Source: Bacteroidales bacterium (GTDB taxonomy: Bacteria > Bacteroidota > Bacteroidia > Bacteroidales > Muribaculaceae). Taken from it: 64,000 nt of DNA. The stretch's first letter is position 1. The number at the start of each line of letters is the position of its first letter. The stretch covers positions 1-64,000 of the forward strand of contig JAUNPQ010000001.1 of the NCBI GenBank assembly GCA_030536615.1. Direction: 5' to 3'. The notes below the pieces were generated by a model that worked only from the letters and a program-made list of their open reading frames with translations, had not been told where the DNA came from and did not search any database. Shown in pieces: positions 8,370-16,804 of this stretch. The translations under genes were made by a program, and so were the position numbers.

Positions 8370-9887
8370 ATGACAACCAACAATAAACAGCACAACAGCG
8401 CCGATGTCACACCGGCATCAGACACCACACCGGCGCAAAAAAAAGATATCAGGACACGTATCCGCCACGAGATAAGCAACACAAAAAAAACGCGCTGGTG
8501 GCGTTTCGCCATCGTGGCGCTGATATACACTCTCTGGGTCATATGGCTGGGCAATTACTGGTTTCTTCTTGGTCTGCCCCTGCTGTTTGACATCTACATC
8601 ACCGGGCTTATACCCTTCACATGGTGGAAAAAGAGCAAGAACAAGGCCGTGCGCACCGTCATGGGCTGGGTTGACGCCATTGTCTACGCGCTTATACTTG
8701 TATATTTCATCTTCAATTTCATAGGCCAGAACTATCAGATCCCCTCATCATCGCTTGAGAAAACACTTCTTACCGGTGACTATCTCTGGGTCAACAAGGT
8801 GGTTTACGGACCGCGCGTGCCCAACACGCCCATCCATTTCCCCCTCACCCACAGCACCTGGCCATTAGTGGGAGGCAACAGCTATTCCACACTCATTGAG
8901 AATGACTACCGGCGTCTTGCCGGCCTGCGCAACGTGGAGTCAGGTGACATTGTTGTCTTCAACTTTCCCGCCGGAGACACTGTTGCCGTCAACTATGAGG
9001 AATCGCCTGAATATTACTACTCGCTGGTTGACCGCTACGGCTGGGGCACCGTCAATACAGACAAAGAACATTTTGGCGAAGTCATATATCGTCCTGTTGA
9101 CCGCCGCGTTAACTTTGTAAAACGTGCCGTGGGACTTCCCGGCGAACGGTTCCGCATCTCCAATGACACCATCTACATCAATGGCAAGCCTCAAAAGCAG
9201 CCTGAGTCCGTGCAGTTCATCTATCTTGCGGCCATGACAAGCCCCCTGACTGACAGCCAGATGAAAGACCTTGAGATCACTGCCGGCGATGTCACACCCA
9301 TAACCGGACCGGCAGAGCGTCAGGCATTGGCCATGCGCATACCCGGCGCGACAACAGGCAGCATCTTCTATCAGCTCCCGCTCACACAGCAGATGATAAA
9401 GACACTCTCCGAAAACGGTCAGCTTACAGGCTACCTCAAAGTCAATGACATGGGTCTGCGTGATGACATAGGCCTGTTCCCCAAAGGCATGGCCGAGGGG
9501 TGGACTCTTTCTGACTATGGCGGCCCCGAGGGATTCATCATCCCCGCAAAAGGCATGACCGTCAGGCTCACAGCCGCTAACTGGCCGCTCTACAACCGCA
9601 TAATACGCAACTATGAGCATCATCCCGATGCTTTCCTTGGAAAGGACGGGAAAGTGTATATAGACGGAAAACCGGCTGAAACATATACATTTGCCATGGA
9701 CTATTACTTCATGATGGGTGACAACCGTGATCTGAGTCAGGACTCGCGTTTCTGGGGATTTGTTCCTGAGGACCACATAGTGGGCACGCCTATGTTTGTG
9801 CTCATCTCATTTGACAAGGACCGGAGCATATTCAACGGCGGCATACGCTGGAATCGCATATTCCGCACCGCCAACCCGGACAAATGA
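8370..9887 (+). CDS. lepB: Signal peptidase I (LepB/S26A)
   Basis: 505 residues from 8370; the frame extends back to 8346 but the MTTNNKQ start fits better. The N-terminal region is polar and then has two to three membrane segments (about residues 40-115). The catalytic serine is S128 in PSSSLEKTLL. The general-base lysine is K251 in NFVKRAVGLPGE. The C-terminal box D/E signature MMGDNRDLSQDSRFWGFVPEDHIVG is intact. About 200 residues separate the lysine box from GDNRD, an insertion that is normal for Bacteroidales LepB. It cleaves signal peptides of exported proteins at the outer face of the inner membrane. The WbqC-like gene starts 8 bases after its stop. Confidence 0.93.
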   Translation: MTTNNKQHNSADVTPASDTTPAQKKDIRTRIRHEISNTKKTRWWRFAIVALIYTLWVIWLGNYWFLLGLPLLFDIYITGLIPFTWWKKSKNKAVRTVMGWVDAIVYALILVYFIFNFIGQNYQIPSSSLEKTLLTGDYLWVNKVVYGPRVPNTPIHFPLTHSTWPLVGGNSYSTLIENDYRRLAGLRNVESGDIVVFNFPAGDTVAVNYEESPEYYYSLVDRYGWGTVNTDKEHFGEVIYRPVDRRVNFVKRAVGLPGERFRISNDTIYINGKPQKQPESVQFIYLAAMTSPLTDSQMKDLEITAGDVTPITGPAERQALAMRIPGATTGSIFYQLPLTQQMIKTLSENGQLTGYLKVNDMGLRDDIGLFPKGMAEGWTLSDYGGPEGFIIPAKGMTVRLTAANWPLYNRIIRNYEHHPDAFLGKDGKVYIDGKPAETYTFAMDYYFMMGDNRDLSQDSRFWGFVPEDHIVGTPMFVLISFDKDRSIFNGGIRWNRIFRTANPDK

Positions 9888-9894
9888 CACCTTT

Positions 9895-10491
9895 ATGCCA
9901 CAGGTGAACGGTACTGTCCTGCTGCCTCCGCAATATCTGGGAACCGCAGCCTATTACCACGCCATGGCAGTAGCGCCCTTGGCTGTTATAGACACAGCCA
10001 CACGTCATGACAAACGCTTCAAGAGCGTACACCGCCCCACAATCCTCTCGCCCGGAGGGAAACCCGTGACGCTCACCGTACCGGTAACCCACACTCCGGG
10101 GGCACGCGTATGGGAAGATATACGCGTCAGCCCGCACGGGCACTGGTGGACCGTTCATGCCGGAGCCATAGAAAGTGCCTATGGGCGCACACCCTTTTTT
10201 GAATATTATTATCCATTGCTGCGCCCGCTGCTTGACTCATCGGCTGCCGGAATGCCTATAACATTGTTCACCTCTATGATTGATGCCGCATTGCGCGGCA
10301 TGCTCGGCATAGACACTCCGGTGAGCGCCACTTTGCCGCCGGGTCTTGATGCCGCCGCGGTCACAGACATGCGCGGATGCCGGTTCGGGGCCGGCGATGA
10401 GCCGTCAGTGCTTCATCACATATTCACATATGGGCCTCAGGCCCTGAACACCATCATGAATGAACATGGGCAAGCGGATTCTGGTCATTGA
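9895..10491 (+). CDS. WbqC-like family protein
   Basis: 198 residues from 9895. The N-terminus carries the family pattern LLPPQYLGTAAYYHAM, followed by the stretch HRPTILSPGGKPVTLTVPV and the aromatic segment ESAYGRTPFFEYYYPLL. WbqC-like proteins are linked to surface polysaccharide synthesis in some bacteria, but the activity of the Bacteroidales members is not established. It follows lepB by 8 bases and its last 32 bases overlap the response regulator gene. No signal peptide. Confidence 0.82.
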   Translation: MPQVNGTVLLPPQYLGTAAYYHAMAVAPLAVIDTATRHDKRFKSVHRPTILSPGGKPVTLTVPVTHTPGARVWEDIRVSPHGHWWTVHAGAIESAYGRTPFFEYYYPLLRPLLDSSAAGMPITLFTSMIDAALRGMLGIDTPVSATLPPGLDAAAVTDMRGCRFGAGDEPSVLHHIFTYGPQALNTIMNEHGQADSGH

Positions 10492-11170
10492 CGATGAAGA
10501 CACACTCTGTCAGGCAATGGCTTTCAATCTTGAAGCCGCCGGCTATGAAGTCTCTACTGCCAACAGTGCTGAGCAGGCGCTGGCCATGGACATAGAGAAC
10601 TTCTCGCTCATATTGCTTGACGTCATGCTGCCGGGCATCAGCGGAACACAGATGGCCGCCATTCTCAAACAGAAGCGCACAACAGCCCACATTCCCATCA
10701 TCTTCGTGACAGCGCGTGATGCCGACGAGGATGTGATCCAAGGCCTTGACATAGGTGCTGATGACTACATAACAAAACCCTTCTCTGTGGGGCAGCTCAT
10801 GGCAAGGGTGCGGACAGCCCTGCGGCGTGCCCCGCTATCAACTGCTCCGGCAGACGGGGAAACAGGCAGCGACGCCCGGCATCTCCTCACATTCCGGACA
10901 CTTGTGGTTGACACAGCCGCCAAGACATGTCATATTGACGGCAACGCCGTGAAACTGCCAAGAAAGGAATTCGAGATTCTTGCCACCCTCATGTCGCATC
11001 CCGGAAAACTTTTCAGCCGCGAGGATCTGCTGCGCCGGTGCTGGCCCGATGAAGTGATTGTGGTGGACCGGGTTGTGGATGTCAACATAACACGACTGCG
11101 CTCAAAACTGGGCAATTATGCCCGGAACATACATACCAGACACGGCTACGGTTATGAGTTTGTCCAATAA
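10460..11170 (+). CDS. OmpR/PhoB-family response regulator
   Basis: 236 residues: an N-terminal receiver domain with acidic pocket D11-D12, phospho-acceptor D54 (LILLDVMLPG), T in FVTARD and K in YITKPF, then a winged-helix DNA-binding domain (about residues 140-235) with the recognition pattern VVDVNITRLRSKLG and ending YGYEFVQ. The start could also be the methionine two codons later. It overlaps the WbqC-like gene by 32 bases and the kinase gene by 17 bases, so the pair is translationally coupled. The phosphate transporter behind it suggests a PhoB-like role, but this is inference. Confidence 0.92.
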   Translation: MNMGKRILVIDDEDTLCQAMAFNLEAAGYEVSTANSAEQALAMDIENFSLILLDVMLPGISGTQMAAILKQKRTTAHIPIIFVTARDADEDVIQGLDIGADDYITKPFSVGQLMARVRTALRRAPLSTAPADGETGSDARHLLTFRTLVVDTAAKTCHIDGNAVKLPRKEFEILATLMSHPGKLFSREDLLRRCWPDEVIVVDRVVDVNITRLRSKLGNYARNIHTRHGYGYEFVQ

Positions 11171-12443
11171 GACATTCGGAGCGGGCAGAAAGCATCGCGT
11201 GAACCTGAACACGCGCCTCCTGCTGGGATTCGCCATATATACGTTCCTGTTGGTGGGATGTTTCGCCATATACCAGTATATGCGCGAGAGCCGTTTCAAG
11301 GCCAACGATATAGACGGACGTCTGCAGATTGTCAACGCGCGCATTCTGGATGCCCTTGATGACGGGGCAGACATAGACGCATGTACGGCTGCGGCACGGC
11401 GTCTGCCATTTGCAGACATACGCATAAGCATCATTGACTCAGCCGGTCGGGTTATGTATGACAACACTCTTGACAGCCTCCCGACAACAGACCACCGCAA
11501 CCGACGCGAGATACGCGATGTCCTTGAAACCGGCCACGGCTACACCGTGCGTCGCCACAGCGAGAGCACCGGCGGCACATATTTTTACTCGGCACGCCGT
11601 GGAAACGGATATATTGTCCGCACTGCCGTGCCTTACTCCGGCAATCTGCGCCAGATGCTCAACCCCGATAACGGATTTGTGTGGTATATGGGCATTGTGG
11701 CGCTCCTCATGGTGCTGTTGGGCTATGCTGCAACACTCCCCATCGCCGCACGGCGTCAGCGCGAGAAAGAACGTCTCAAGAAACAGCTCACAGACAACAT
11801 CAACCATGAGCTGAAAACGCCTGTAGCCGCAATGCGCCTGTGTCTGGAGACCCTACGCGACAATGCCGGCATGGACCCTGAGCGCAGAAAAGATTTCATA
11901 GACCGGGCATGCTCACAGTGCGAGCGTCTGGGCGATCTCCTTGCCGACATCGCCACCATCTCAAGACTTGAAAATCCTGAGAATGCCATACATCATGATC
12001 CGCTTGATCTGGCCGTGATAATCCGCAGTGTTACGGATGACATGCGCCATCGCGCCGAAAACGCCGGAATCGCCATTGAGGATATCATCCGTCAGCCGCT
12101 GACGGTGTGCGGTGACAGGAAACTGCTTGAAACCGTGTTCCGCAACCTCATCGACAACGCCATAATACACAGCCATGCCACAGAACTGCGTATCTCCGGC
12201 TCGGCAAACACAACAACTGTCACCATAACCGTTTCCGACAACGGCACGGGAGTTGACAGCGCACACCTTCCGCATCTCTTTGAGCGGTTCTACCGCGCCG
12301 ACGCAGGGCGTGTGCGTCATGGTGACCGCGGCACCGGTCTGGGTCTCGCCATAGTGAAAAACACCATCATGAGCCACGGGGGAACGGTCTCTGTCACCTG
12401 CAATGGCGGACTGACATTCACCCTCACCCTTCCGCGTCGCTGA
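11154..12443 (+). CDS. Membrane sensor histidine kinase, PhoR-like
   Basis: 429 residues from 11154. A first membrane segment (about residues 22-42) is followed by a periplasmic sensor of about 135 residues with the pattern ISIIDSAGRVMYDN typical of Bacteroidales PhoR-like kinases, then a second membrane segment (about 180-200). The phosphorylated histidine is H218 in NHELKTP. N-box NLIDNAI, G1 DNGTGV and G2 GDRGTGLGLAIVK are all intact. It should phosphorylate the response regulator that overlaps its start. The stimulus is not known; a phosphate link is suggested by the next gene. Confidence 0.9.
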   Translation: MSLSNKTFGAGRKHRVNLNTRLLLGFAIYTFLLVGCFAIYQYMRESRFKANDIDGRLQIVNARILDALDDGADIDACTAAARRLPFADIRISIIDSAGRVMYDNTLDSLPTTDHRNRREIRDVLETGHGYTVRRHSESTGGTYFYSARRGNGYIVRTAVPYSGNLRQMLNPDNGFVWYMGIVALLMVLLGYAATLPIAARRQREKERLKKQLTDNINHELKTPVAAMRLCLETLRDNAGMDPERRKDFIDRACSQCERLGDLLADIATISRLENPENAIHHDPLDLAVIIRSVTDDMRHRAENAGIAIEDIIRQPLTVCGDRKLLETVFRNLIDNAIIHSHATELRISGSANTTTVTITVSDNGTGVDSAHLPHLFERFYRADAGRVRHGDRGTGLGLAIVKNTIMSHGGTVSVTCNGGLTFTLTLPRR

Positions 12444-12610
12444 TCACATCTCCCCCTGATCGGAGGGAGACAAAACAAGTTTAATAAACTGTTTATTTTT
12501 TTGAAACATTTTTTTAACGATACGGTTGTTATTTTGTAGCATAATTGCCGGCGCAGCTGATGCGTATAGTGCTCCCGCGGCCGGATAACTAACAACAAAC
12601 AACTGTATAC

Positions 12611-14866
12611 ATGGAATTTATATACCTGTTCGTGGTCATCTTCCTCTTTGTGCTCGCAGTGCTTGATCTCTCTGTGGGCGTGAGTAACGATGCCGTGAAC
12701 TTTCTGACATCCGGAATAGGAAGCCGTGCCGGCTCATTCAGACGCGTCCTCGCCGTAGCCGTCGTGGGTGTGTTTATCGGTGCGGCGATGAGCAGCGGCA
12801 TGATTGATGTTGCCAGGCACGGCATTTTCCATCCGGAGCATTTTTCGTTCTATGACCTCATGTGCATATTCATGGCCGTGGTGGTGACAAACATCATCCT
12901 CCTTGACCGGTTCAACACATGGGGCATGCCTACTTCCACAACCGTATCACTCATCTTTGAGCTGCTTGGGGCAACCTTTGTGGTGTCGCTCATAAAGATT
13001 GGCGGAGGGCTTGATGACGTGGGCCTCGGTGACCTCATCAATACAAGCAAGGCACTTGTGGTGATAATGGGCATATTCCTTTCAGTTGCCATAGCCTTTG
13101 TTTTCGGTACGGCGGTGCAGGCCCTGTCGCGCCTTATCTTCACGTTCAACTACCGGCGTGGCAGTGCGGTCAAGATGGCGCTGTTCGCCGGAGTATCCAT
13201 GACAGCCATCGTCTACTTCCTGATAATAAAAGGAATAAAGACCATGTCATTTGTCACCCCGGAGATGCAACAGTGGATAAACACAAACACTGGCCTGATT
13301 GTGGCGGTCACCTTTGCCGTAATGACGGTTCTGATGTTTCTGCTTAACAGTCTGCGCGTCAATGTTCTCAAGATTGTTGTCCTTGCAGGCACCTTTGCGC
13401 TTGCCATGGCTTTTGCCGGCAATGACCTGGTGAACTTCATCGGAGTGCCACTCACGGCATTCTCATCATATCAGGACTATACACTCAACGGTGCCGGTGA
13501 CCCGCATTCATTCATGATGTCATCGCTGAACTCATCGGCCGACACACCGCTCTACTTCCTGCTTGGCGCGGGTGCCATCATGGTTGTCTCTCTGGCAACC
13601 TCCAAAAAAGCCCGCAAAGTGACCCAGACGGCCATAGGCCTCGGCAGCCGCGACACCGGCGGTGACGAGATGTTTGGCTCATCGCGCATAGCCCGGCGTC
13701 TGGTCCGTGCGGCGCTCTCGGTCACTGAATGGTTCAGACGTGTCATCCCGGCAAAGGTACGTGCCCGCATAAACCGACGCTTCAACATTGACGAGACCAT
13801 TATGGAACAGGGAGCAGCCTTTGACCTTGTCCGTGCTTCCGTAAACCTTGTCCTTGCCGGAGCGCTCATAGCCCTCGGCACCTCTCTCAAACTCCCCCTC
13901 TCCACAACTTTTGTCACATTCATGGTAGCAATGGGCTCATCATTGGCCGATAAGGCATGGAGCCGTGAGAGCGCCGTGTTCCGTATCACCGGTGTGATTT
14001 CCGTGGTAGGAGGATGGTTTCTCACCGCCGGAGCCGCATTTATCGGCGCAGGCATCATCGTTGCCCTCATGCACTGGGGCGGTCAATGGGTGATGATAGT
14101 CCTTGCCATAGCGACTGTGGCTCTGATAATACACAGCAACCGCCGCTTCAGCCGTCGCAACAAAGACGTTGATGACGAGGCCACCCGGCTTTTCAACAGC
14201 ATCATTCAGTTGCCGGGAAATTCGTCTGAGATCTGGCCGCTCACCCGCAAGTATGTCATTGAAAGCCAGCGGATGTTTCTGGGGCAGGCTGCTGAAAGCT
14301 ATTGCATAATCACCGGTGGATTCCTCCACAACGACGTCAAGAACCTTGATCGCGCCGACAGTGCGATGCGCCTTCGCAAAAGAGAACTCAAAAACGCACG
14401 CCGTCGCGAGACATTGTGCATGCGTCAGCTGCCACGCGAAATCGCCATTGAGAAAAGCGCCTGGTTCTACATGGGCAACAACTGCTGCATGTCCATCCTC
14501 TACAATCTGCGGCGCATAACAGAATTCTGCAAGGAACATGTGGAGAACAACTTTCTGCCGCTTCCTGCCGAGCTTGTGCCTGCCTATGAGGAGCTTACGG
14601 CGCGGGTTGACGGCCTCTTCGCTGACATACTCACCCTCGTTGATGAAGGCGCCACTGAAGCCGTCACCATGCTGCGGCGTCATTGCGACGAGATAAAAGA
14701 CACCACCCTCTCACTCTGCAACACCATCCACACGCGCATCCGAGAGGACAGCACGGATCAGATGTCAGTGCTGTATGTCTACCTCAACATGCTTCAGGAG
14801 ACACGCGAGATGGTCTCTTCACTGCGCAAATACCTCCGCGCCTACGAGATGTTTTCGGCTTCATGA
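12611..14866 (+). CDS. PiT-family inorganic phosphate transporter with PhoU-like tail
   Basis: 751 residues. Two PiT signature repeats are present: SVGVSNDAVNFLTSGIGSR near the N-terminus and LAMAFAGNDLVNFIGVPLTA in the middle; a dozen or so membrane segments run to about residue 500. The last 240 residues are soluble and helical with many basic and acidic residues (about 515-751), resembling the PhoU/DUF47 regulators that usually accompany PiT as a separate protein. It imports phosphate with protons or sodium. It follows a PhoB/PhoR-like pair at a 167-base distance. The long fused form is common in Bacteroidota. Confidence 0.9.
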   Translation: MEFIYLFVVIFLFVLAVLDLSVGVSNDAVNFLTSGIGSRAGSFRRVLAVAVVGVFIGAAMSSGMIDVARHGIFHPEHFSFYDLMCIFMAVVVTNIILLDRFNTWGMPTSTTVSLIFELLGATFVVSLIKIGGGLDDVGLGDLINTSKALVVIMGIFLSVAIAFVFGTAVQALSRLIFTFNYRRGSAVKMALFAGVSMTAIVYFLIIKGIKTMSFVTPEMQQWINTNTGLIVAVTFAVMTVLMFLLNSLRVNVLKIVVLAGTFALAMAFAGNDLVNFIGVPLTAFSSYQDYTLNGAGDPHSFMMSSLNSSADTPLYFLLGAGAIMVVSLATSKKARKVTQTAIGLGSRDTGGDEMFGSSRIARRLVRAALSVTEWFRRVIPAKVRARINRRFNIDETIMEQGAAFDLVRASVNLVLAGALIALGTSLKLPLSTTFVTFMVAMGSSLADKAWSRESAVFRITGVISVVGGWFLTAGAAFIGAGIIVALMHWGGQWVMIVLAIATVALIIHSNRRFSRRNKDVDDEATRLFNSIIQLPGNSSEIWPLTRKYVIESQRMFLGQAAESYCIITGGFLHNDVKNLDRADSAMRLRKRELKNARRRETLCMRQLPREIAIEKSAWFYMGNNCCMSILYNLRRITEFCKEHVENNFLPLPAELVPAYEELTARVDGLFADILTLVDEGATEAVTMLRRHCDEIKDTTLSLCNTIHTRIREDSTDQMSVLYVYLNMLQETREMVSSLRKYLRAYEMFSAS

Positions 14867-14920
14867 CAGAAGCGCGTCGGCGCACAGACCGTTGGCCCGG
14901 CGATACACTGTCGGTAAAAC

Positions 14921-14958
14921 TAATAAAAAACGAGTTGGCCTCAACAGGCCAACTCGTT
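14921..14958 (-). terminator. Terminator of tRNA-Gln
   Basis: A perfect 12-bp stem (14929-14940 with 14947-14958, 6-base loop) lies directly after the tRNA on the minus strand. It is followed by a six-T run (A-run at 14925-14930 on the plus strand). Confidence 0.88.
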
Positions 14959-15031
14959 GTAGTCTTACCAGGATTCGAACCTAGACAGACAGAACCAAAA
15001 ACTGTAGTGCTACCATTACACCATAAGACTA
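14959..15031 (-). tRNA. tRNA-Gln (UUG)
   Basis: 73 bases read on the minus strand. Acceptor TAGTCTT pairs with AAGACTA, the anticodon loop TTTTGGT gives anticodon TTG, and the T-arm contains GGTTCGAATCC. CCA is not encoded, unlike the two tRNA-Glu genes. Confidence 0.93.
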
Positions 15032-15066
15032 TCTCCTGCACAAACCTTGACGGTCTGATTGCGCTG

Positions 15067-15098
15067 CAAAGTTAGTGATTGTTTTTGAATGGACCAAA
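15067..15098 (-). promoter_or_regulatory. Promoter of tRNA-Gln
   Basis: On the minus strand: TTTG (15098-15095), a 20-base spacer, TAACTTTG (15074-15067). It lies about 36 bases upstream of the tRNA 5' end. Confidence 0.78.
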
Positions 15099-15220
15099 TT
15101 GCGCGGTGTGTTTTTGTTTTCCCTATTTTTCACACAAGTTTTTGCCGGCTCAGTTGCGGCCTATAATGCACCAGCCGGAAATAGCCGCTGATCCTCTAAT
15201 AAAGATTGCCGCTTGACTGT

Positions 15221-15266
15221 ATAAAGAAAAAGTTGCCAAACACTGTTATCAGATGAGTTTGGCAAC
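15221..15266 (-). terminator. Terminator of tRNA-Ala
   Basis: A perfect 10-bp stem (15232-15241 with 15257-15266) with a 15-base loop, followed on the minus strand by TTTTTCTTTAT. It begins 9 bases after the tRNA end. Confidence 0.82.
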
Positions 15267-15275
15267 CTCCTTCTG

Positions 15276-15348
15276 TGGAGTATAGCGGACTCGAACCGCT
15301 TACCTCAACACTGCCAGTGTTGCGCTCTACCAGATGAGCTAATACCCC
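15276..15348 (-). tRNA. tRNA-Ala (GGC)
   Basis: 73 bases on the minus strand. Acceptor GGGGTAT pairs with ATACTCC, D-arm AGCTCATCTGGTAGAGC, anticodon stem CAACA/TGTTG with loop CTGGCAG (anticodon GGC), T-arm GCGGTTCGAGTCCGC, discriminator A. CCA is not encoded. Confidence 0.95.
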
Positions 15349-15382
15349 GCGATGTCATCCCCCTGCGGGAACTTCCGTGCGG

Positions 15383-15413
15383 CAAAGTTATATGTTTTTC
15401 AGGAAACAGCAAA
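15383..15413 (-). promoter_or_regulatory. Promoter of tRNA-Ala
   Basis: On the minus strand: TTTG (15413-15410), a 19-base spacer, TAACTTTG (15390-15383), about 35 bases before the tRNA. Confidence 0.8.
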
Positions 15414-15485
15414 GAAAACGCCCGTATTTATATATTATTAATGATTATATTCTGATTTTAACATCAACCATCCCCGCTTTTTGCC

Positions 15486-15493
15486 TATTTTTG
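15486..15493 (+). promoter_or_regulatory. -7 promoter element upstream of namZ-like gene
   Basis: TATTTTTG fits TAnnTTTG, 36 bases before the start at 15529. No exact TTTG is at the -33 distance. The region before it (15414-15480) is AT-rich. Confidence 0.4.
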
Positions 15494-15528
15494 TCAATTA
15501 TTACAATCATTATCTTGTACGTGGAATT

Positions 15529-16779
15529 ATGACCATAAAAATTCTATCAGCCTTGATCATCGGCCTGTTCTCAGCCACGGTCTATGCTGCCCCCGCTGCT
15601 GCCGGAAAATGCTGCCGGATTGACTCATGCGCGGAAAAATCAGAGAGCGCGACATGCTGTCAGGACATTGCTCCTGAAGTGACAGTGGGCGCAGCGAGGA
15701 CAGACCTCTACATCCCGTTGCTCAAAGGCAAGCGGGTGGCACTGTTCTCCAACCACACCGGAATGGTGGGGGACCGCCACACACTCGATGTGCTGCTTGA
15801 CAACGGCGTGAATGTCACCATGATATTCTCGCCCGAGCATGGATTCCGCGGCACTGCCGATGCCGGCGAGCATGTCAGCTCAGGCACAGATCCGGTAACC
15901 GGCATAAGGATAGCATCGCTCTATGACGGCAAAAAACGTGGTCCGTCGGCTGAGACCATGGACGGACTGGATATAATAGTAGTTGACATACAGGATGTCG
16001 GACTGCGCTATTATACATATTACTGCACCATGATTGACCTCATGAATGCCGCTGCCGGACATGGCAAGAAAGTCATGGTCCTTGACCGCCCCAATCCGAA
16101 CGGCATGTACGTTGACGGCCCTGTTCTTGATATGACATATGCAAGCGGGGTGGGGCGTCTGCCCATTCCCGTTGTTCACGGCATGACACTTGCCGAACTG
16201 GCGCAGATGGCCAACGGCGAAGGCTGGCTTAAAGACGGACGCAAGGTTGAGCTTGTCACCATTCCTTGCGCCGGCTATACTCATTCCACCCGCTACCGCC
16301 TGCCGATTGCCCCCTCGCCCAATCTGCGCGACATGAAAGCCATATACCTCTATCCCGCCACATGCTATTTCGAGGCAACACCCGTGAGTCTGGGACGAGG
16401 AACCGAAATGCCCTTTCTGGTATACGGCCACCCCGACATGACGGGACGCACTTTCACCTTCATCCCGCGGAGCGTGCCCGGCGCCAAAAATCCCCCGCAA
16501 CTTGACCGTGAATGCCACGGCGTGGATCTGCGTGGCATCAGCGATGATGAAGCCATTGCCCGCGGTGTTGACCTTACATATATCATTGACGCCTACAACG
16601 ATCCCGGCATGACCAAAGACGGATTCTTCAGGTCATTCTTTGAAAAACTCATCGGCCGCGGTGACATCCGCACTATGATTGAACAAGGCAAGAGCGCCGA
16701 AGACATCAAAGCCACATGGGCCGCTGACGTTGCCCGTTTCAAGGAACAGCGCCGTCCCTACCTGCTCTACGCCGAATAA
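15529..16779 (+). CDS. namZ: Exo-beta-N-acetylmuramidase NamZ-like protein (DUF1343)
   Basis: 416 residues from 15529, with a signal peptide ending near residue 20 (VYA). A short Cys-rich segment with five cysteines (residues 27-45) precedes the DUF1343 domain, which shows FSNHTGMVGD, FSPEHGFRGTADAGE, DIQDVGLRYYTYYCTM and LDRPNPNG, the conserved blocks of the family. Characterised members release N-acetylmuramic acid from the non-reducing ends of peptidoglycan fragments. It is the first gene of a likely four-gene operon with a sodium:solute symporter, which fits a role in scavenging amino sugars. The Cys-rich N-terminal insert is not something I know from the family. Confidence 0.85.
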   Translation: MTIKILSALIIGLFSATVYAAPAAAGKCCRIDSCAEKSESATCCQDIAPEVTVGAARTDLYIPLLKGKRVALFSNHTGMVGDRHTLDVLLDNGVNVTMIFSPEHGFRGTADAGEHVSSGTDPVTGIRIASLYDGKKRGPSAETMDGLDIIVVDIQDVGLRYYTYYCTMIDLMNAAAGHGKKVMVLDRPNPNGMYVDGPVLDMTYASGVGRLPIPVVHGMTLAELAQMANGEGWLKDGRKVELVTIPCAGYTHSTRYRLPIAPSPNLRDMKAIYLYPATCYFEATPVSLGRGTEMPFLVYGHPDMTGRTFTFIPRSVPGAKNPPQLDRECHGVDLRGISDDEAIARGVDLTYIIDAYNDPGMTKDGFFRSFFEKLIGRGDIRTMIEQGKSAEDIKATWAADVARFKEQRRPYLLYAE

Positions 16780-16804
16780 CAAACCAAAACAACAGAACGT
16801 ATAC

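Noticed and set aside
8940..9776. Long open frame (278 codons) on the minus strand inside lepB
   Set aside because: It is the antisense shadow of a gene with intact catalytic motifs; the translation has no family-like pattern.
12444..12520. Hairpins after the histidine kinase considered as a terminator
   Set aside because: The GC-rich stem has no T-run, and the stem before the T-run is only A-T pairs, so the support is too weak to call.
13940..14683. Open frame of 247 codons antisense to the phosphate transporter
   Set aside because: Shadow of the PhoU-like tail region; no signal, no motif.
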